From positions 1 to 41,023 of the forward strand of contig CALUFN010000018.1 of assembly GCA_944319945.1 (NCBI GenBank): a stretch of 41,023 bases of DNA, read 5' to 3'. The notes below the pieces were generated by a model. The model saw only the letters and a list, made by a program, of their open reading frames with translations, had not been told where the DNA came from and made no database searches. Below are positions 17,468 through 25,982 of the stretch, in pieces. Every line of letters starts with the position of its first letter. Position 1 is the first letter of the stretch. The translations under genes and the position numbers were made by a program. The DNA is from an uncultured Prevotella sp. GTDB lineage: Bacteria > Bacteroidota > Bacteroidia > Bacteroidales > Bacteroidaceae.

Positions 17468-17552
17468 ACGGCGCATCTACATCATTCCGACGTGCCCGAA
17501 CCGGTGCAAGTTTTACTGCCTTAAATTGGCTTTTCTCAAGAAAAATGCATAA
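17454..17552 (+). CDS. Possible 32-aa cysteine-containing peptide
   Basis: An ATG 14 bp before the end of the preceding gene opens a frame of 32 codons containing IIPTCPNRCKFYCL, three cysteines spaced C-x3-C-x3-C, and ending in FLKKNA. The overlap suggests translational coupling. The pattern recalls, but does not match, the CX3CX2C radical-SAM motif. The frame ends inside the fumarase -7 element. It could equally be chance or the remnant of a larger gene. Confidence 0.2.
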   Translation: MEGSERRIYIIPTCPNRCKFYCLKLAFLKKNA

Positions 17553-17557
17553 CTTTG
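17526..17557 (+). promoter_or_regulatory. Fumarase promoter
   Basis: TTG (17526-17528), 21-nt spacer, TAACTTTG (17550-17557). The 14-bp element TTCTCAAGAAAAAT (17533-17546) sits within the spacer, three bases before the -7. It would give a leader of about 130 nt. Confidence 0.65.
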
Positions 17558-17640
17558 CAGAAGATAAAAAATATATGTAAAAACATTATAAGCACTCACG
17601 TCAGCCTCTAACAGCAAGGAGCCATGACGGCAATGCATGC

Positions 17641-17673
17641 CAAGCTCCCTTCTTCGGGAGGATTGGTGTGGGT
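17641..17673 (+). repeat. Copy of the 33-bp GC-rich intergenic element in the fumarase leader
   Basis: Begins CAAGCTCCCTTCTTCGGGAG. It aligns without gaps to 9085-9117 with 27 of 33 identical bases. It contains a small CTCCC/GGGAG hairpin and lies 23 bp before the fumarase start codon, inside the predicted 5' leader. Confidence 0.55.
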
Positions 17674-17696
17674 CATTCAAATTTCAACAAAACATT

Positions 17697-19340
17697 ATGG
17701 CAACACCGGAATTCAAGTACGCCCCAATGTTCCAGTTGGGCAAGGACGACACGGAGTATTACCTCTTGACCAAAGACGGCGTGTCGGTAAGCGAATTTGA
17801 GGGAAAGGAAATCCTTAAAGTAAGTCCCGAAGCGTTAACAATGCTGGCCAACGCAGCCTTCAGGGACGTAAACTTCCTGTTGCGCCGCTCGCACAACGAG
17901 CAGGTGGCAAAGATTCTCGCCGACCCCGAGGCGAGCGACAACGACAAGTACGTGGCACTGACGTTCCTGCGCAACGCCGAGGTGGCATGCAAGGGCAAGC
18001 TGCCTTTCTGCCAGGACACGGGCACGGCGATAATCCACGGCGAGAAGGGACAACAGGTGTGGACGGGCTTCTGCGACGAGGAAGCACTGTCGAAAGGCGT
18101 GTATAAGACTTACACCGAAGAGAACCTGCGCTACTCGCAGAACGCGCCCCTCTCGATGTACGAAGAGGTGAACACGCGCTGCAACCTGCCCGCACAGATA
18201 GACATCGAGGCAACGGAGGGAGCTGAATATAAGTTCCTTTGCGTCGTAAAGGGCGGCGGCTCGGCCAACAAGACATACTTCTACCAGGAGACGAAGGCCA
18301 GGATACAGAATCCGGGCACGCTCGTGCCGTTCCTCGTAGAGAAGATGAAGACGCTCGGCACGGCGGCATGTCCTCCTTACCACATAGCGTTCGTAATCGG
18401 CGGTACGTCGGCAGAGAAGAATCTCCTGACCGTAAAGCTGGCTTCAACCCATTATTACGACAGTCTCCCGACGACTGGCGACGAGACGGGACGCGCCTTC
18501 CGCGACGTAGAGCTTGAGAAGCAGCTGCTCGACGAAGCCCACAAGATAGGCCTCGGAGCACAGTTCGGCGGTAAGTATTTCGCCCACGACATCCGCGTTG
18601 TCCGCCTGCCACGCCACGGAGCTTCGTGCCCGATAGGCCTCGGAGTGAGCTGCTCGGCCGACCGCAACATCAAGGCAAAGATCAACAAGGACGGCGTTTG
18701 GATAGAGAAACTCGACGACAACCCCGGCGAGCTGATACCCGAAGAGCTGCGCAATGCGGGCGAGGGCGACGCCGTTCGCATAGACCTCAACCAGCCGATG
18801 AGCGAGATTTGCAAGATACTTTCGCAATATCCCGTATCAACCCGCGTAAGCCTCAACGGCACGATAATCGTGGCGCGCGACATAGCCCACGCCAAACTGA
18901 AGGCCCGCTTGGACGCAGGCGAAGACCTGCCGCAGTATTTCAAGGATCATCCCGTGCTCTACGCAGGCCCGGCCAAGACTCCCGAGGGCATGCCTTGCGG
19001 CTCTATGGGCCCGACCACGGCCAACCGCATGGACCCGTATGTAGACGAGTTCCAAGGCCACGGAGGCTCTATGGTGATGATTGCAAAGGGCAACCGCACG
19101 CAGGTTGTCACCGACGCTTGCAAGAAGCACGGCGGTTTCTACCTCGGAAGCATAGGCGGTCCGGCTGCCGTTCTTTCGATGAACAGCATCAAGAGCATAG
19201 AGTGCGTTGAGTATCCCGAGCTGGGCATGGAGGCTATATGGAAGATCAACGTGGTTGACTTCCCCGCGTTCATCCTCGTTGACGACAAGGGCAACGACTT
19301 CTTCAAGCAGCTGAAGCCGTGGACTCCGTCGTGCAAATAG
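17697..19340 (+). CDS. fum: Class I (iron-sulfur) fumarate hydratase
   Basis: 547 aa from the ATG at 17697 ([10 protein letters not shown]). It interconverts fumarate and malate; in Bacteroidales this is part of the reductive branch that makes succinate. With this start the cysteines at 105 (PFCQDTGTA), 224 (TAACPPYHI) and 318 (GVSCSADR) have the same numbers as the three [4Fe-4S] ligands of E. coli FumA. That supports the start over the 20-codon longer frame. The C-terminal domain carries [15 protein letters not shown]. The oxygen-labile cluster fits an anaerobe. A strong terminator follows. The protein is cytoplasmic. Confidence 0.96.
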   Translation: MATPEFKYAPMFQLGKDDTEYYLLTKDGVSVSEFEGKEILKVSPEALTMLANAAFRDVNFLLRRSHNEQVAKILADPEASDNDKYVALTFLRNAEVACKGKLPFCQDTGTAIIHGEKGQQVWTGFCDEEALSKGVYKTYTEENLRYSQNAPLSMYEEVNTRCNLPAQIDIEATEGAEYKFLCVVKGGGSANKTYFYQETKARIQNPGTLVPFLVEKMKTLGTAACPPYHIAFVIGGTSAEKNLLTVKLASTHYYDSLPTTGDETGRAFRDVELEKQLLDEAHKIGLGAQFGGKYFAHDIRVVRLPRHGASCPIGLGVSCSADRNIKAKINKDGVWIEKLDDNPGELIPEELRNAGEGDAVRIDLNQPMSEICKILSQYPVSTRVSLNGTIIVARDIAHAKLKARLDAGEDLPQYFKDHPVLYAGPAKTPEGMPCGSMGPTTANRMDPYVDEFQGHGGSMVMIAKGNRTQVVTDACKKHGGFYLGSIGGPAAVLSMNSIKSIECVEYPELGMEAIWKINVVDFPAFILVDDKGNDFFKQLKPWTPSCK

Positions 19341-19381
19341 TATTTTTCTGCAGACGAGTTAATTGCCGTAAGCAATATAAA

Positions 19382-19432
19382 AACGTAAAACGGGCGGACG
19401 ATGGAAATGCCATTGTCCGCCCGTTTTACGTT
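19382..19432. terminator. Bidirectional terminator between fumarase and the efflux operon
   Basis: A stem of about 23 bp: ACGTAAAACGGGCGGAC continues to ATGG, loop AAATG, then CCAT and the complement through GTTTTACGT. One G-T wobble only. A-runs on one side and T-runs on the other make it work for both convergent units. Confidence 0.85.
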
Positions 19433-19457
19433 ATCAGGCGTTAAGCGGCGAGGTGCG

Positions 19458-20858
19458 TCATTGCTTTTCCCAGCCTCCGCCGAGAGCCTTGTATAGGTTG
19501 ACCGTAGCAAGCTGGCTGTCGAGCAGGGCGTTGCTCAGGCCTATCTGAGCGTCGAGGTATGTACGCTGCGCGTCGAGCAGATCCATGTAGCCTATCGCCC
19601 CGTTGACGTATTGTACGAGAGCCAGCGATAGGGCGGTCTTCGACGAGCTTTCCAGATTATAGCGCGTCTGGTATATCTCCTTCATCTTGTTGAAGCTGGC
19701 GATTGCGTCAAACGCGTCCCTGAACGCCGAGAGCACGGTCTTCTCGTAGGCGTAGACAGCACGCTCGTAGGCCGCTTTAGCCGCCTTATGCCGTGCGCGG
19801 TTTCTTCCCATTGCGAATATCGGCTGCAGGAGGTTGGCGCTCAGCAGGTGGTAAGGCGACTGCAGCAGGTCTTTCAGTTCCTCGCTCTCCGCTCCGAGAT
19901 TGGCCGTCAGCGTGATGTTTGGAAACATGCTGGTGTACGCCACGCCTACTGCGGCGTTGGCGGCAATCAGCTCCTGCTCTGCCTCACGCACGTCGGGGCG
20001 CCGCTCAAGCAGCGACGAGGGCAGTCCTACGGGTAAACTGTCGGGGAAACTTACCTCCTGCGGCAGTGGCGAACGCTCTATATGATGGGGATATTCGCCG
20101 GTGAGGAAGGCCAGTTCGTTCTCCTTTGCCGTGATCTGCCGCTCGAGATCGGGCACAAGTGTGGCCGTGCGCGAAAGCTCGACCTGCGCCTGCCGGTAAG
20201 TCACCTCAGACGTCAGTCCGCCTTCATAACGTATTTTTGCGAGATGCTCGCTCTCGCGGCGCGCCGTTACGGTCTGCTTCACGATTGAGAGTTCGTTGTC
20301 AAGCGCCACAAGTTCGTAATACGCCTGGGCCACTTGGGCTATGAGGCTCATCTGCACTGCGCGCTGGTTTTCTATAGAAGCCATAAACTCTGCCATGCTC
20401 GCGTCGCGCGCCCAACGCAGCTTTCCCCACAGGTCAAGCTCCCACGAGATGTTGGCCTTCAGGTCAAACTGGTTGTCGTCGGCCGGGCTGTCGCCACCGT
20501 AGTTCTCCTTCTCTTTCTCTGCGTAGATGCGCAAGTCAAGCGACGGGAACATCTTTGCGTAGTCTATGCGCTTCATTGCGGCCAGTTCCTTCACGCGGGC
20601 GGCGGCCATCAGCATGTCCTTATTGTACATCAGCGACTTCCTGATGTGTCCTTGCAGTATGGAGTCGGTGTATATCTCGGTCCACGAGTGGTCGGCCATC
20701 GAGGCCGAGTCGGTGCTCTCCTCGTCGGTGAGCGTGGCCGGGAGTTTTATGTCGGGGCGTGTGTAGTGCCGCCCTATCTGGCACGATGCCGCCAGCAAGG
20801 CAAGGAGCATGATGCAAAGAGCGCACCGCATCTGTTTTATTATGTGTACCATGATCAT
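19458..20858 (-). CDS. RND efflux outer membrane lipoprotein (OprM/NodT/TolC type)
   Basis: 466 aa. A lipoprotein signal is visible (CIMLLALLAASC, lipid Cys26). Two repeated outer-membrane efflux domains follow (about 60-250 and 270-460), with typical segments such as SWELDLWGKLRWARDAS and LPVGLPSSLLERRPDVREAE. It forms the trimeric exit duct of the tripartite pump. The start codon overlaps the stop of the pump gene by 4 bp (ATGA), so the genes are translationally coupled. It is the last gene of the operon. Substrates are unknown. Confidence 0.94.
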   Translation of the reverse strand: MIMVHIIKQMRCALCIMLLALLAASCQIGRHYTRPDIKLPATLTDEESTDSASMADHSWTEIYTDSILQGHIRKSLMYNKDMLMAAARVKELAAMKRIDYAKMFPSLDLRIYAEKEKENYGGDSPADDNQFDLKANISWELDLWGKLRWARDASMAEFMASIENQRAVQMSLIAQVAQAYYELVALDNELSIVKQTVTARRESEHLAKIRYEGGLTSEVTYRQAQVELSRTATLVPDLERQITAKENELAFLTGEYPHHIERSPLPQEVSFPDSLPVGLPSSLLERRPDVREAEQELIAANAAVGVAYTSMFPNITLTANLGAESEELKDLLQSPYHLLSANLLQPIFAMGRNRARHKAAKAAYERAVYAYEKTVLSAFRDAFDAIASFNKMKEIYQTRYNLESSSKTALSLALVQYVNGAIGYMDLLDAQRTYLDAQIGLSNALLDSQLATVNLYKALGGGWEKQ

Positions 20859-23800
20859 TCTTTATGTTGTATTGCTTTCAGGCTTACGCCGCTTTTCAGG
20901 GCCTTAGCTTTGGCCTTGCCCCTGTATATCGTTATGAAGAAGAACGGTATGAGCAGTATGCCCACTGTGACGGCGGCTATCATACCGAAGAATACACCTG
21001 TGCCGATAGCCCTGCGGCTGGCAGATCCCGGACCCGAGGCTATCACCATGGGCAGGATGCCGAGTATGAAGGCGAACGATGTCATGAGGATGGGGCGGAA
21101 GCGCAGGCGCGCCGCATGGAGGGCGGCCTTGAAGATGTTTGCGCCCGAGTCCACCTCGTCTTTTGCGAACTCGACTATAAGTATGGCGTTCTTTGCAGCC
21201 AAACCCATGAGCATCACGAGGCCTATCTGGAAGTAAGTGTCGTTCTCCAATCCGCACACGGTGATGCCGACGTATGCGCCTAACGCCGCCACCGGCAGTG
21301 ACAGCAGCACCGACACGGGCACGCTCCAGCTCTCGTAAAGCGCGGCGAGGAACAGGAATACGAACAGGAATACCAGCACAAGCACGAGTCCGGTCTGGCC
21401 TCCGGCCTGCTTTTCCTGGTACGACAGTCCGCTCCATTCAAGTCCGATGTTGTCAGGCAGGTGCTCGCGCACCAATTCTTCCATCACTTCCATAGCCTGG
21501 CCCGAACTGTAACCTTGCGCCGCCGTGCCGCGTATGATGGCCGTATTGAACATGTTGAAGCGTTTGATGCTTCCCGGGCCGGTGGTGTATTCGGTAGTGC
21601 CGAGCGCCGTTAAGGGTATCATGTCGCCGTCTTCTCCGCGCACGAAGTAGAGGCTAATGTTGTCGCGGTGCTCGCGATAGGGAGCCTCAGCCTGAATATA
21701 GACTCGGTATATGCGGTTGAACATGTTGAAGTCGTTGACGTAAACCGCCCCCGTGTACGCCTTCATCGTAGAGAACACATCGGCCAAAGGCACGCCGAGC
21801 ATCTTCACCTTGTCGCGATCTACGTCGAAATACAGCTGCGGAATCTCGGCCTGCAACGACGATGAGAGGCCTGACAGCTCCTTGCGCATCGAGGCATAGT
21901 GCATCAGCGTGTCGGCCGCATGCACCAAGTCGTCATACGTTGCGTCGCCGTGCGCCTCTAATTGCATCTCGAATCCGCCCGAAGAGCCGAGTCCCGGAAT
22001 CACCGGCGGTGTAGAGAGATAGAACTTACACTCGGGATATTCCGACAGTTCGCGGCTTACTCCGGCCATGATGTCGTCGATAGTGGTGTCATCGCGCTTC
22101 TTCCATTCCTTCAGTATGACGGTAAGCTGCGCTCGCGTTTGGCTTGTTCCGACGCGCGGACTGGTACCCGTAACGTTCTGCACGTACTCCACCGACGGGT
22201 CTTTCATCAAGAAAGCGATGGCACGGTTGGTAACGGTGCGGGTGCGTTCGAGCGTAGTTCCCTCGGGCATTTCAAGCTCAATGGTGAAGTAACCCTGGTC
22301 TTCGGCGGGCAAGAAGCTCGTAGGCGTGAGGCGGTATAGTATGAAAATCATTATCAACACCATGCAGAAGCCTACGCCTACACGCTTTGGATGCTTTATA
22401 ATGTTGGCTATTCCGGCAAGATATTTACTGTTACCGAAGTCGAGCCAGCGGTTGATTGCACGGAAAACACGGTTTTTCGGCTTGTTCTTGTCCACCGGTT
22501 TGAGTATGAGCGAGCACATTACGGGGCTCAGGGTAAGGGCAACTATCGTGGAAAGAAGCACCGAGATGACGATGGTTACGCTGAACTGGCGGTACAGCTG
22601 GCCTGTAATGCCCGAAAGGAAACTTACCGGAACGAACACGGCTGCAAGCACCATAGACGTCGCTATGAGGGCTCCGGTAAGGCCGTTCATGGCCTTTTTG
22701 GTGGCTTCATACGGACTTAGGTGCTCTTCTTCCATAATGCGCTCCACGTTCTCGACCACCACTATGGCGTCGTCGACCACCAAACCGATGGCAAGGACGA
22801 GTCCCAACAGAGTAAGCATGTTGAGCGAGAAACCGAAGATCAGCATGAATCCGAACGTTCCTATCAGTGAAATCGGGACGGCAACCAACGGTATCACCGT
22901 GGCGCGCCAGCTCTGAAGGAAAAGGAAAACGACGACGATGACCAATACGAGCGCCTCGAACAGCGTCTTGTAAACCTCGTGGATTGACTCTGAAATGTAA
23001 GTAGTCATGTCGAACGGAATCTCGTATTCCATTCCTTCAGGGAAGGTCTTGCTGATTTCTTCCATAGTAGCCTTCACCTTTTCGGCCACTTCCATGGCGT
23101 TGGCTCCAGGCAACATGTACACTCCGAGCACGGCAGCGTTGCCGCCGTTGATGCCGCTCTCGGTGTTGTACGACTGCGCTTCGAGCGACACACGGGCTAC
23201 GTCGCGAAGGCGGATGAACGAGCCGTCGGCATTGGCGCGAAGCACTATTTCCTCGAATTGGGCAGCCGACGAGAGTCGTCCTTGCGCCGTAATGGGAATC
23301 GTGAAGTCAAGTCCGGTCACGGGTTGTTGCCCCAACACGCCGGCCGCCGACTCGCGGTTTTGGTCTTTCAAGGCGTTTTGCACGTCTTGTACTGTAAGCC
23401 CGAAACTTGCCAGACGCGCCGGGTCGACCCATATCTGCATGGCGTAATAACGGCTGCCGATGTTTGACACGCGCCCTACTCCGGGTATGCGGCGCAACAA
23501 GTCGAGAACGTTAAGCGTGGCAAAGTTACTCAGGTAGATCTCGTCGAACTTCGGATCGTCGGACGTAAGGCAGATAGTAAGCAGCTGACTGGCCGCCTGC
23601 TTCTCTATCTCGATGCCGTTTTGCACCACTTCGGCCGGCAAACGGGATTCGGCGAGCTTTATTCGGTTTTGTATTTCGACTGCGGAAAGGTCGGGATCTG
23701 ACGAGATGTCGAACGTAACCGTAGCCGAGAAAGAGCCCGAGTTGGAACTGTTTGACTCCATGTAGAGCATTCCCGGCGTACCGTTTAGCTCCTGTTCGAT

Positions 23801-23995
23801 AGGCGTAGCCACCGCCTGCGACACCGTGAGGGCGCTTGCGCCGGGATAAGAGGCGCTGATCTTCACCACCGGCGGCGTTATCTGCGGATACTGGTCGATA
23901 GGAAGCATCGTCAGTCCGATAAGACCGATAATGACGATAAGTACGGATATTACGATGGAGAATACCGGGCGGTCGATAAAGAAATTAACTTTCAT
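20855..23995 (-). CDS. RND efflux pump inner membrane transporter (AcrB/MexB type)
   Basis: 1046 aa from the ATG at 23995, where MKVNFFIDRPVFSIVISVL is the standard start of hydrophobe/amphiphile RND pumps. A longer frame with a TTG start adds seven residues and is less likely. Proton-relay aspartates are in GLVVDDAIVVVENVERI, and the partner lysine is in MGLAAKNAILIVEFAKD. Twelve membrane segments and two large periplasmic loops are evident, and the length is normal for AcrB. The chain forms the proton-driven trimer that exports drugs, bile acids or similar compounds; the exact substrate cannot be inferred. The gap from the upstream adaptor gene is 17 bp. Confidence 0.96.
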   Translation of the reverse strand: MKVNFFIDRPVFSIVISVLIVIIGLIGLTMLPIDQYPQITPPVVKISASYPGASALTVSQAVATPIEQELNGTPGMLYMESNSSNSGSFSATVTFDISSDPDLSAVEIQNRIKLAESRLPAEVVQNGIEIEKQAASQLLTICLTSDDPKFDEIYLSNFATLNVLDLLRRIPGVGRVSNIGSRYYAMQIWVDPARLASFGLTVQDVQNALKDQNRESAAGVLGQQPVTGLDFTIPITAQGRLSSAAQFEEIVLRANADGSFIRLRDVARVSLEAQSYNTESGINGGNAAVLGVYMLPGANAMEVAEKVKATMEEISKTFPEGMEYEIPFDMTTYISESIHEVYKTLFEALVLVIVVVFLFLQSWRATVIPLVAVPISLIGTFGFMLIFGFSLNMLTLLGLVLAIGLVVDDAIVVVENVERIMEEEHLSPYEATKKAMNGLTGALIATSMVLAAVFVPVSFLSGITGQLYRQFSVTIVISVLLSTIVALTLSPVMCSLILKPVDKNKPKNRVFRAINRWLDFGNSKYLAGIANIIKHPKRVGVGFCMVLIMIFILYRLTPTSFLPAEDQGYFTIELEMPEGTTLERTRTVTNRAIAFLMKDPSVEYVQNVTGTSPRVGTSQTRAQLTVILKEWKKRDDTTIDDIMAGVSRELSEYPECKFYLSTPPVIPGLGSSGGFEMQLEAHGDATYDDLVHAADTLMHYASMRKELSGLSSSLQAEIPQLYFDVDRDKVKMLGVPLADVFSTMKAYTGAVYVNDFNMFNRIYRVYIQAEAPYREHRDNISLYFVRGEDGDMIPLTALGTTEYTTGPGSIKRFNMFNTAIIRGTAAQGYSSGQAMEVMEELVREHLPDNIGLEWSGLSYQEKQAGGQTGLVLVLVFLFVFLFLAALYESWSVPVSVLLSLPVAALGAYVGITVCGLENDTYFQIGLVMLMGLAAKNAILIVEFAKDEVDSGANIFKAALHAARLRFRPILMTSFAFILGILPMVIASGPGSASRRAIGTGVFFGMIAAVTVGILLIPFFFITIYRGKAKAKALKSGVSLKAIQHKE

Positions 23996-24012
23996 CTGCA
24001 GTATGTTTTGGT

Positions 24013-25209
24013 TCAATGCGCTTTCGCACGCGGCTTGGTATTCTTTTTGGCAGCCACACGCACCTTGATTCCCGGTGTAAGTTTATGGTATCCCTCGCTG
24101 ATTATCGTCTCGCCCGGCGCAAGTCCGCGCTCCACTACGACGTTGTTGCCGAACTCGGGGCCAAGCTCGATGAAGCGGCGTTCGGCCGTAGAGTCGCGGC
24201 GCATCACGTAGATGTAAGCGCCGCCCTTCTCTATGATGAGTGCCTTCTGCGGCACCACGGTGGCGTTTTCGCGCACGTCAAGCAAGGCATGCACCTTAGT
24301 AAACTGGCCCGGCAGCAGCACGTGTTCGGGGTTTGGCATCTCGGCACGCACTGCGAACGTGCCCGTCTTGGGGCTTACCTGTGGCTCGGCGAAGTCTACA
24401 AGGCCCTTGTACGGATAAACGCTGTTGTCCGCCAACGTGATGGTAACATACGGCTGCCATGAGCGCGACGAGTCGCGGCGGCCGAGAATGATGTTGCGCT
24501 CCTTACTCTTAAGGTAGTCGAGGGCGGTCATGCTGAAGTCAACGAGCACGGTGTCGCTCTTCACCACCGTGGCCAAGAGCGACTTGCCGCTCGTGCCTAC
24601 AAGCGTGCCGAGGTCTACAAGTCGCTCGCTGATGTAGCCCGAAATAGGCGAACGCACGTAAGTGTAGCTGAGTTCCTGCTCGGCCTGCACTAGGTCCGCC
24701 CGGCTCATCCCCATGCTGGCCACGGCCGTCTCATAGGCCGCTGTGGCGTTGTCGAGGTCGAGACGGCTGGCGGCATTTTGCTCGAAAAGCGGGCGTATGC
24801 GGTCAAGGTCGCGCTTGGTCTTGAGCACCAAAGCGGAGTCCTTACGCAGCTGGGCGCGCGCCTTGTCGACCTTAGCCTTATACTGACGCTGGTCGATGAC
24901 GAACAACACTTGGTTTTTCTTAACGTAAGTGCCCTCCTCGAAGGCCATGCGCTCAAGGAAACCTTCCACGCGGGCGCGCACCTCAACGAACTGCTGGGCG
25001 CGCACGCGGCCTACGTAGTCGCCGTAAATCTCAACGTCTTCGACGCTTACCGGCTCTACCGACACTACAGGAGGCTCAGGGGCTTTCTTCTCCGGCCAAG
25101 TGAGAAACACGTACACAGCCGCCAGTGCCGCTATGCAACAGAGCATCATGACAATGCGCTTCTTGCGCAGTCTGAGCTCTTTTTTTCCAAAAAAACGTCT
25201 TATTTTCAT
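24013..25209 (-). CDS. RND efflux periplasmic adaptor (AcrA/MexA type)
   Basis: 398 aa. The positively charged N-terminus is followed by a membrane anchor (about 19-37, VMMLCCIAALAAVYVFL) rather than a lipobox. The lipoyl halves (VEVRARVEGFLERM and YVRSPISGYISERLVDLG) flank a coiled-coil hairpin (about 105-175). The beta-barrel and membrane-proximal domains follow to a basic C-terminus (AKKNTKPRAKAH). It bridges the pump and the outer membrane duct. It is the first gene of the three-gene operon, preceded by a leader of 270 nt or more containing a terminator-like hairpin. Confidence 0.95.
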   Translation of the reverse strand: MKIRRFFGKKELRLRKKRIVMMLCCIAALAAVYVFLTWPEKKAPEPPVVSVEPVSVEDVEIYGDYVGRVRAQQFVEVRARVEGFLERMAFEEGTYVKKNQVLFVIDQRQYKAKVDKARAQLRKDSALVLKTKRDLDRIRPLFEQNAASRLDLDNATAAYETAVASMGMSRADLVQAEQELSYTYVRSPISGYISERLVDLGTLVGTSGKSLLATVVKSDTVLVDFSMTALDYLKSKERNIILGRRDSSRSWQPYVTITLADNSVYPYKGLVDFAEPQVSPKTGTFAVRAEMPNPEHVLLPGQFTKVHALLDVRENATVVPQKALIIEKGGAYIYVMRRDSTAERRFIELGPEFGNNVVVERGLAPGETIISEGYHKLTPGIKVRVAAKKNTKPRAKAH

Positions 25210-25354
25210 ATTGCCTGGTATCTACATTTCATTAAAACGGCAATTTTACTGATTTATTTTATACCAACGCCAGTAAAAGCCAAAATTTATGGTTACACCC
25301 CGCCGACCGACCTTCTGCCGCCGCAACCGCCGCCGCGCTCACCGAGGGCATACG

Positions 25355-25396
25355 AAAAAGAGGATGTGCAGTATTCGCTTCTGACACATCCTCTTT
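25355..25396 (-). terminator. Intrinsic terminator inside the efflux operon leader
   Basis: Minus strand AAAGAGGATGTG (25396 to 25385), a 16-nt loop, CACATCCTC and then TTTTT. The 12-bp stem and T-run form a good intrinsic terminator, placed 145 bp before the adaptor ATG and about 85 bp after the nearest promoter. A small hairpin TAAGG-N5-CCTTA lies upstream at 25414-25428. It may terminate a short RNA or attenuate the operon. Confidence 0.65.
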
Positions 25397-25479
25397 CATT
25401 TTTAGTTCAGTAATAAGGAGTCGCCTTACCATTAACTTAAACATCCATATCAACAACTTGTTTTTCTTTCCCCTTTCAT

Positions 25480-25510
25480 CAAATATAAAAAACATCTCCA
25501 TGACATCAAA
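25480..25510 (-). promoter_or_regulatory. Proximal promoter of the efflux leader
   Basis: Minus strand TTTG (25510 to 25507), 19-nt spacer, TATATTTG (25487 to 25480): exact consensus and spacing. Transcription would begin near 25473 and read through the terminator hairpin toward the adaptor gene. Confidence 0.7.
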
Positions 25511-25566
25511 CATTTACCATCTATCGCAGGCTCCTCATTACTCGAAAGTAAATCACACGTTCATCA

Positions 25567-25689
25567 GTTGTCTAAATTATCAGGATAGCCTGACATTCTT
25601 TCCAATATTTCTGAGACCGCAGACAACTTTTAAATGTCTTTCTCTTGTTTTCTGTTCCAAAGATACTTACTTTTTCTTACATATCCAAA
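25567..25689 (-). promoter_or_regulatory. Distal promoter and nested leader hairpin
   Basis: Minus strand TTTG (25689 to 25686), 20-nt spacer, TATCTTTG (25665 to 25658) fits the consensus. Its transcript would contain GTTGTCT (25627 to 25621) pairing with AGACAAC (25573 to 25567) around the hairpin TCAGG-CTAT-CCTGA. A ten-codon frame MSGYPDNLDN begins inside this structure. Together with the proximal promoter this gives the efflux operon a leader of up to about 440 nt. Confidence 0.5.
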
Positions 25690-25734
25690 TATTTACGCAA
25701 GAAAAACCAACGATTTTACATATTTTATCATTTC

Positions 25735-25784
25735 GCGGTCCGTAACTTGCACATTGCCGGGGTAATGTGCAAGTTACGGACCGC
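25735..25784. repeat. Perfect 21-bp inverted repeat
   Basis: Arms 25735-25755 and 25764-25784 are exactly complementary, beginning GCGGTCCGTAACTTGCACAT, with loop GCCGGGGT. No T-run follows on either strand, so it is not a standard terminator, although it lies downstream of the nitroreductase gene. I see no gene around it. Confidence 0.7.
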
Positions 25785-25796
25785 AGTAATATGGTT

Positions 25797-25978
25797 TTAC
25801 GGTTATTAGGTCTTAGGGTTATGCAGTTGTAAGGCTTTTGGGCTTTACGTTTTTTGGAGTTATGTGATTCAGGATTTTCCGGCCTCACAGTGCACAATGT
25901 ATCTTTTATCGTTGCGACCGTAAAGCCCAAAGGCCTTATAACCGCACAACCTTATAACCCCAAGGCCTTACAACCGAA
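25797..25978. repeat. Degenerate GGTTATAAGG-type repeats in inverted arms
   Basis: The left arm (about 25797-25849) and right arm (about 25919-25978) both consist of loose 11-12-nt units like GGTTATTAGGTCTTAGGG or the complement. TAAGGCTTTTGGGCTTTACG (25830-25849) matches the reverse complement of 25919-25938 at 19 of 20 bases. The 70-bp centre is unremarkable. It fills the space between the nitroreductase stop and the 21-bp palindrome. Confidence 0.5.
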
Positions 25979-25982
25979 GCCC

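Noticed and set aside
25259-25513. 84-codon minus-strand frame in the efflux leader
   Set aside because: Its ATG is upstream of the -7 element that would transcribe it, and it reads through the terminator hairpin. A shorter leader peptide from an internal ATG cannot be excluded.
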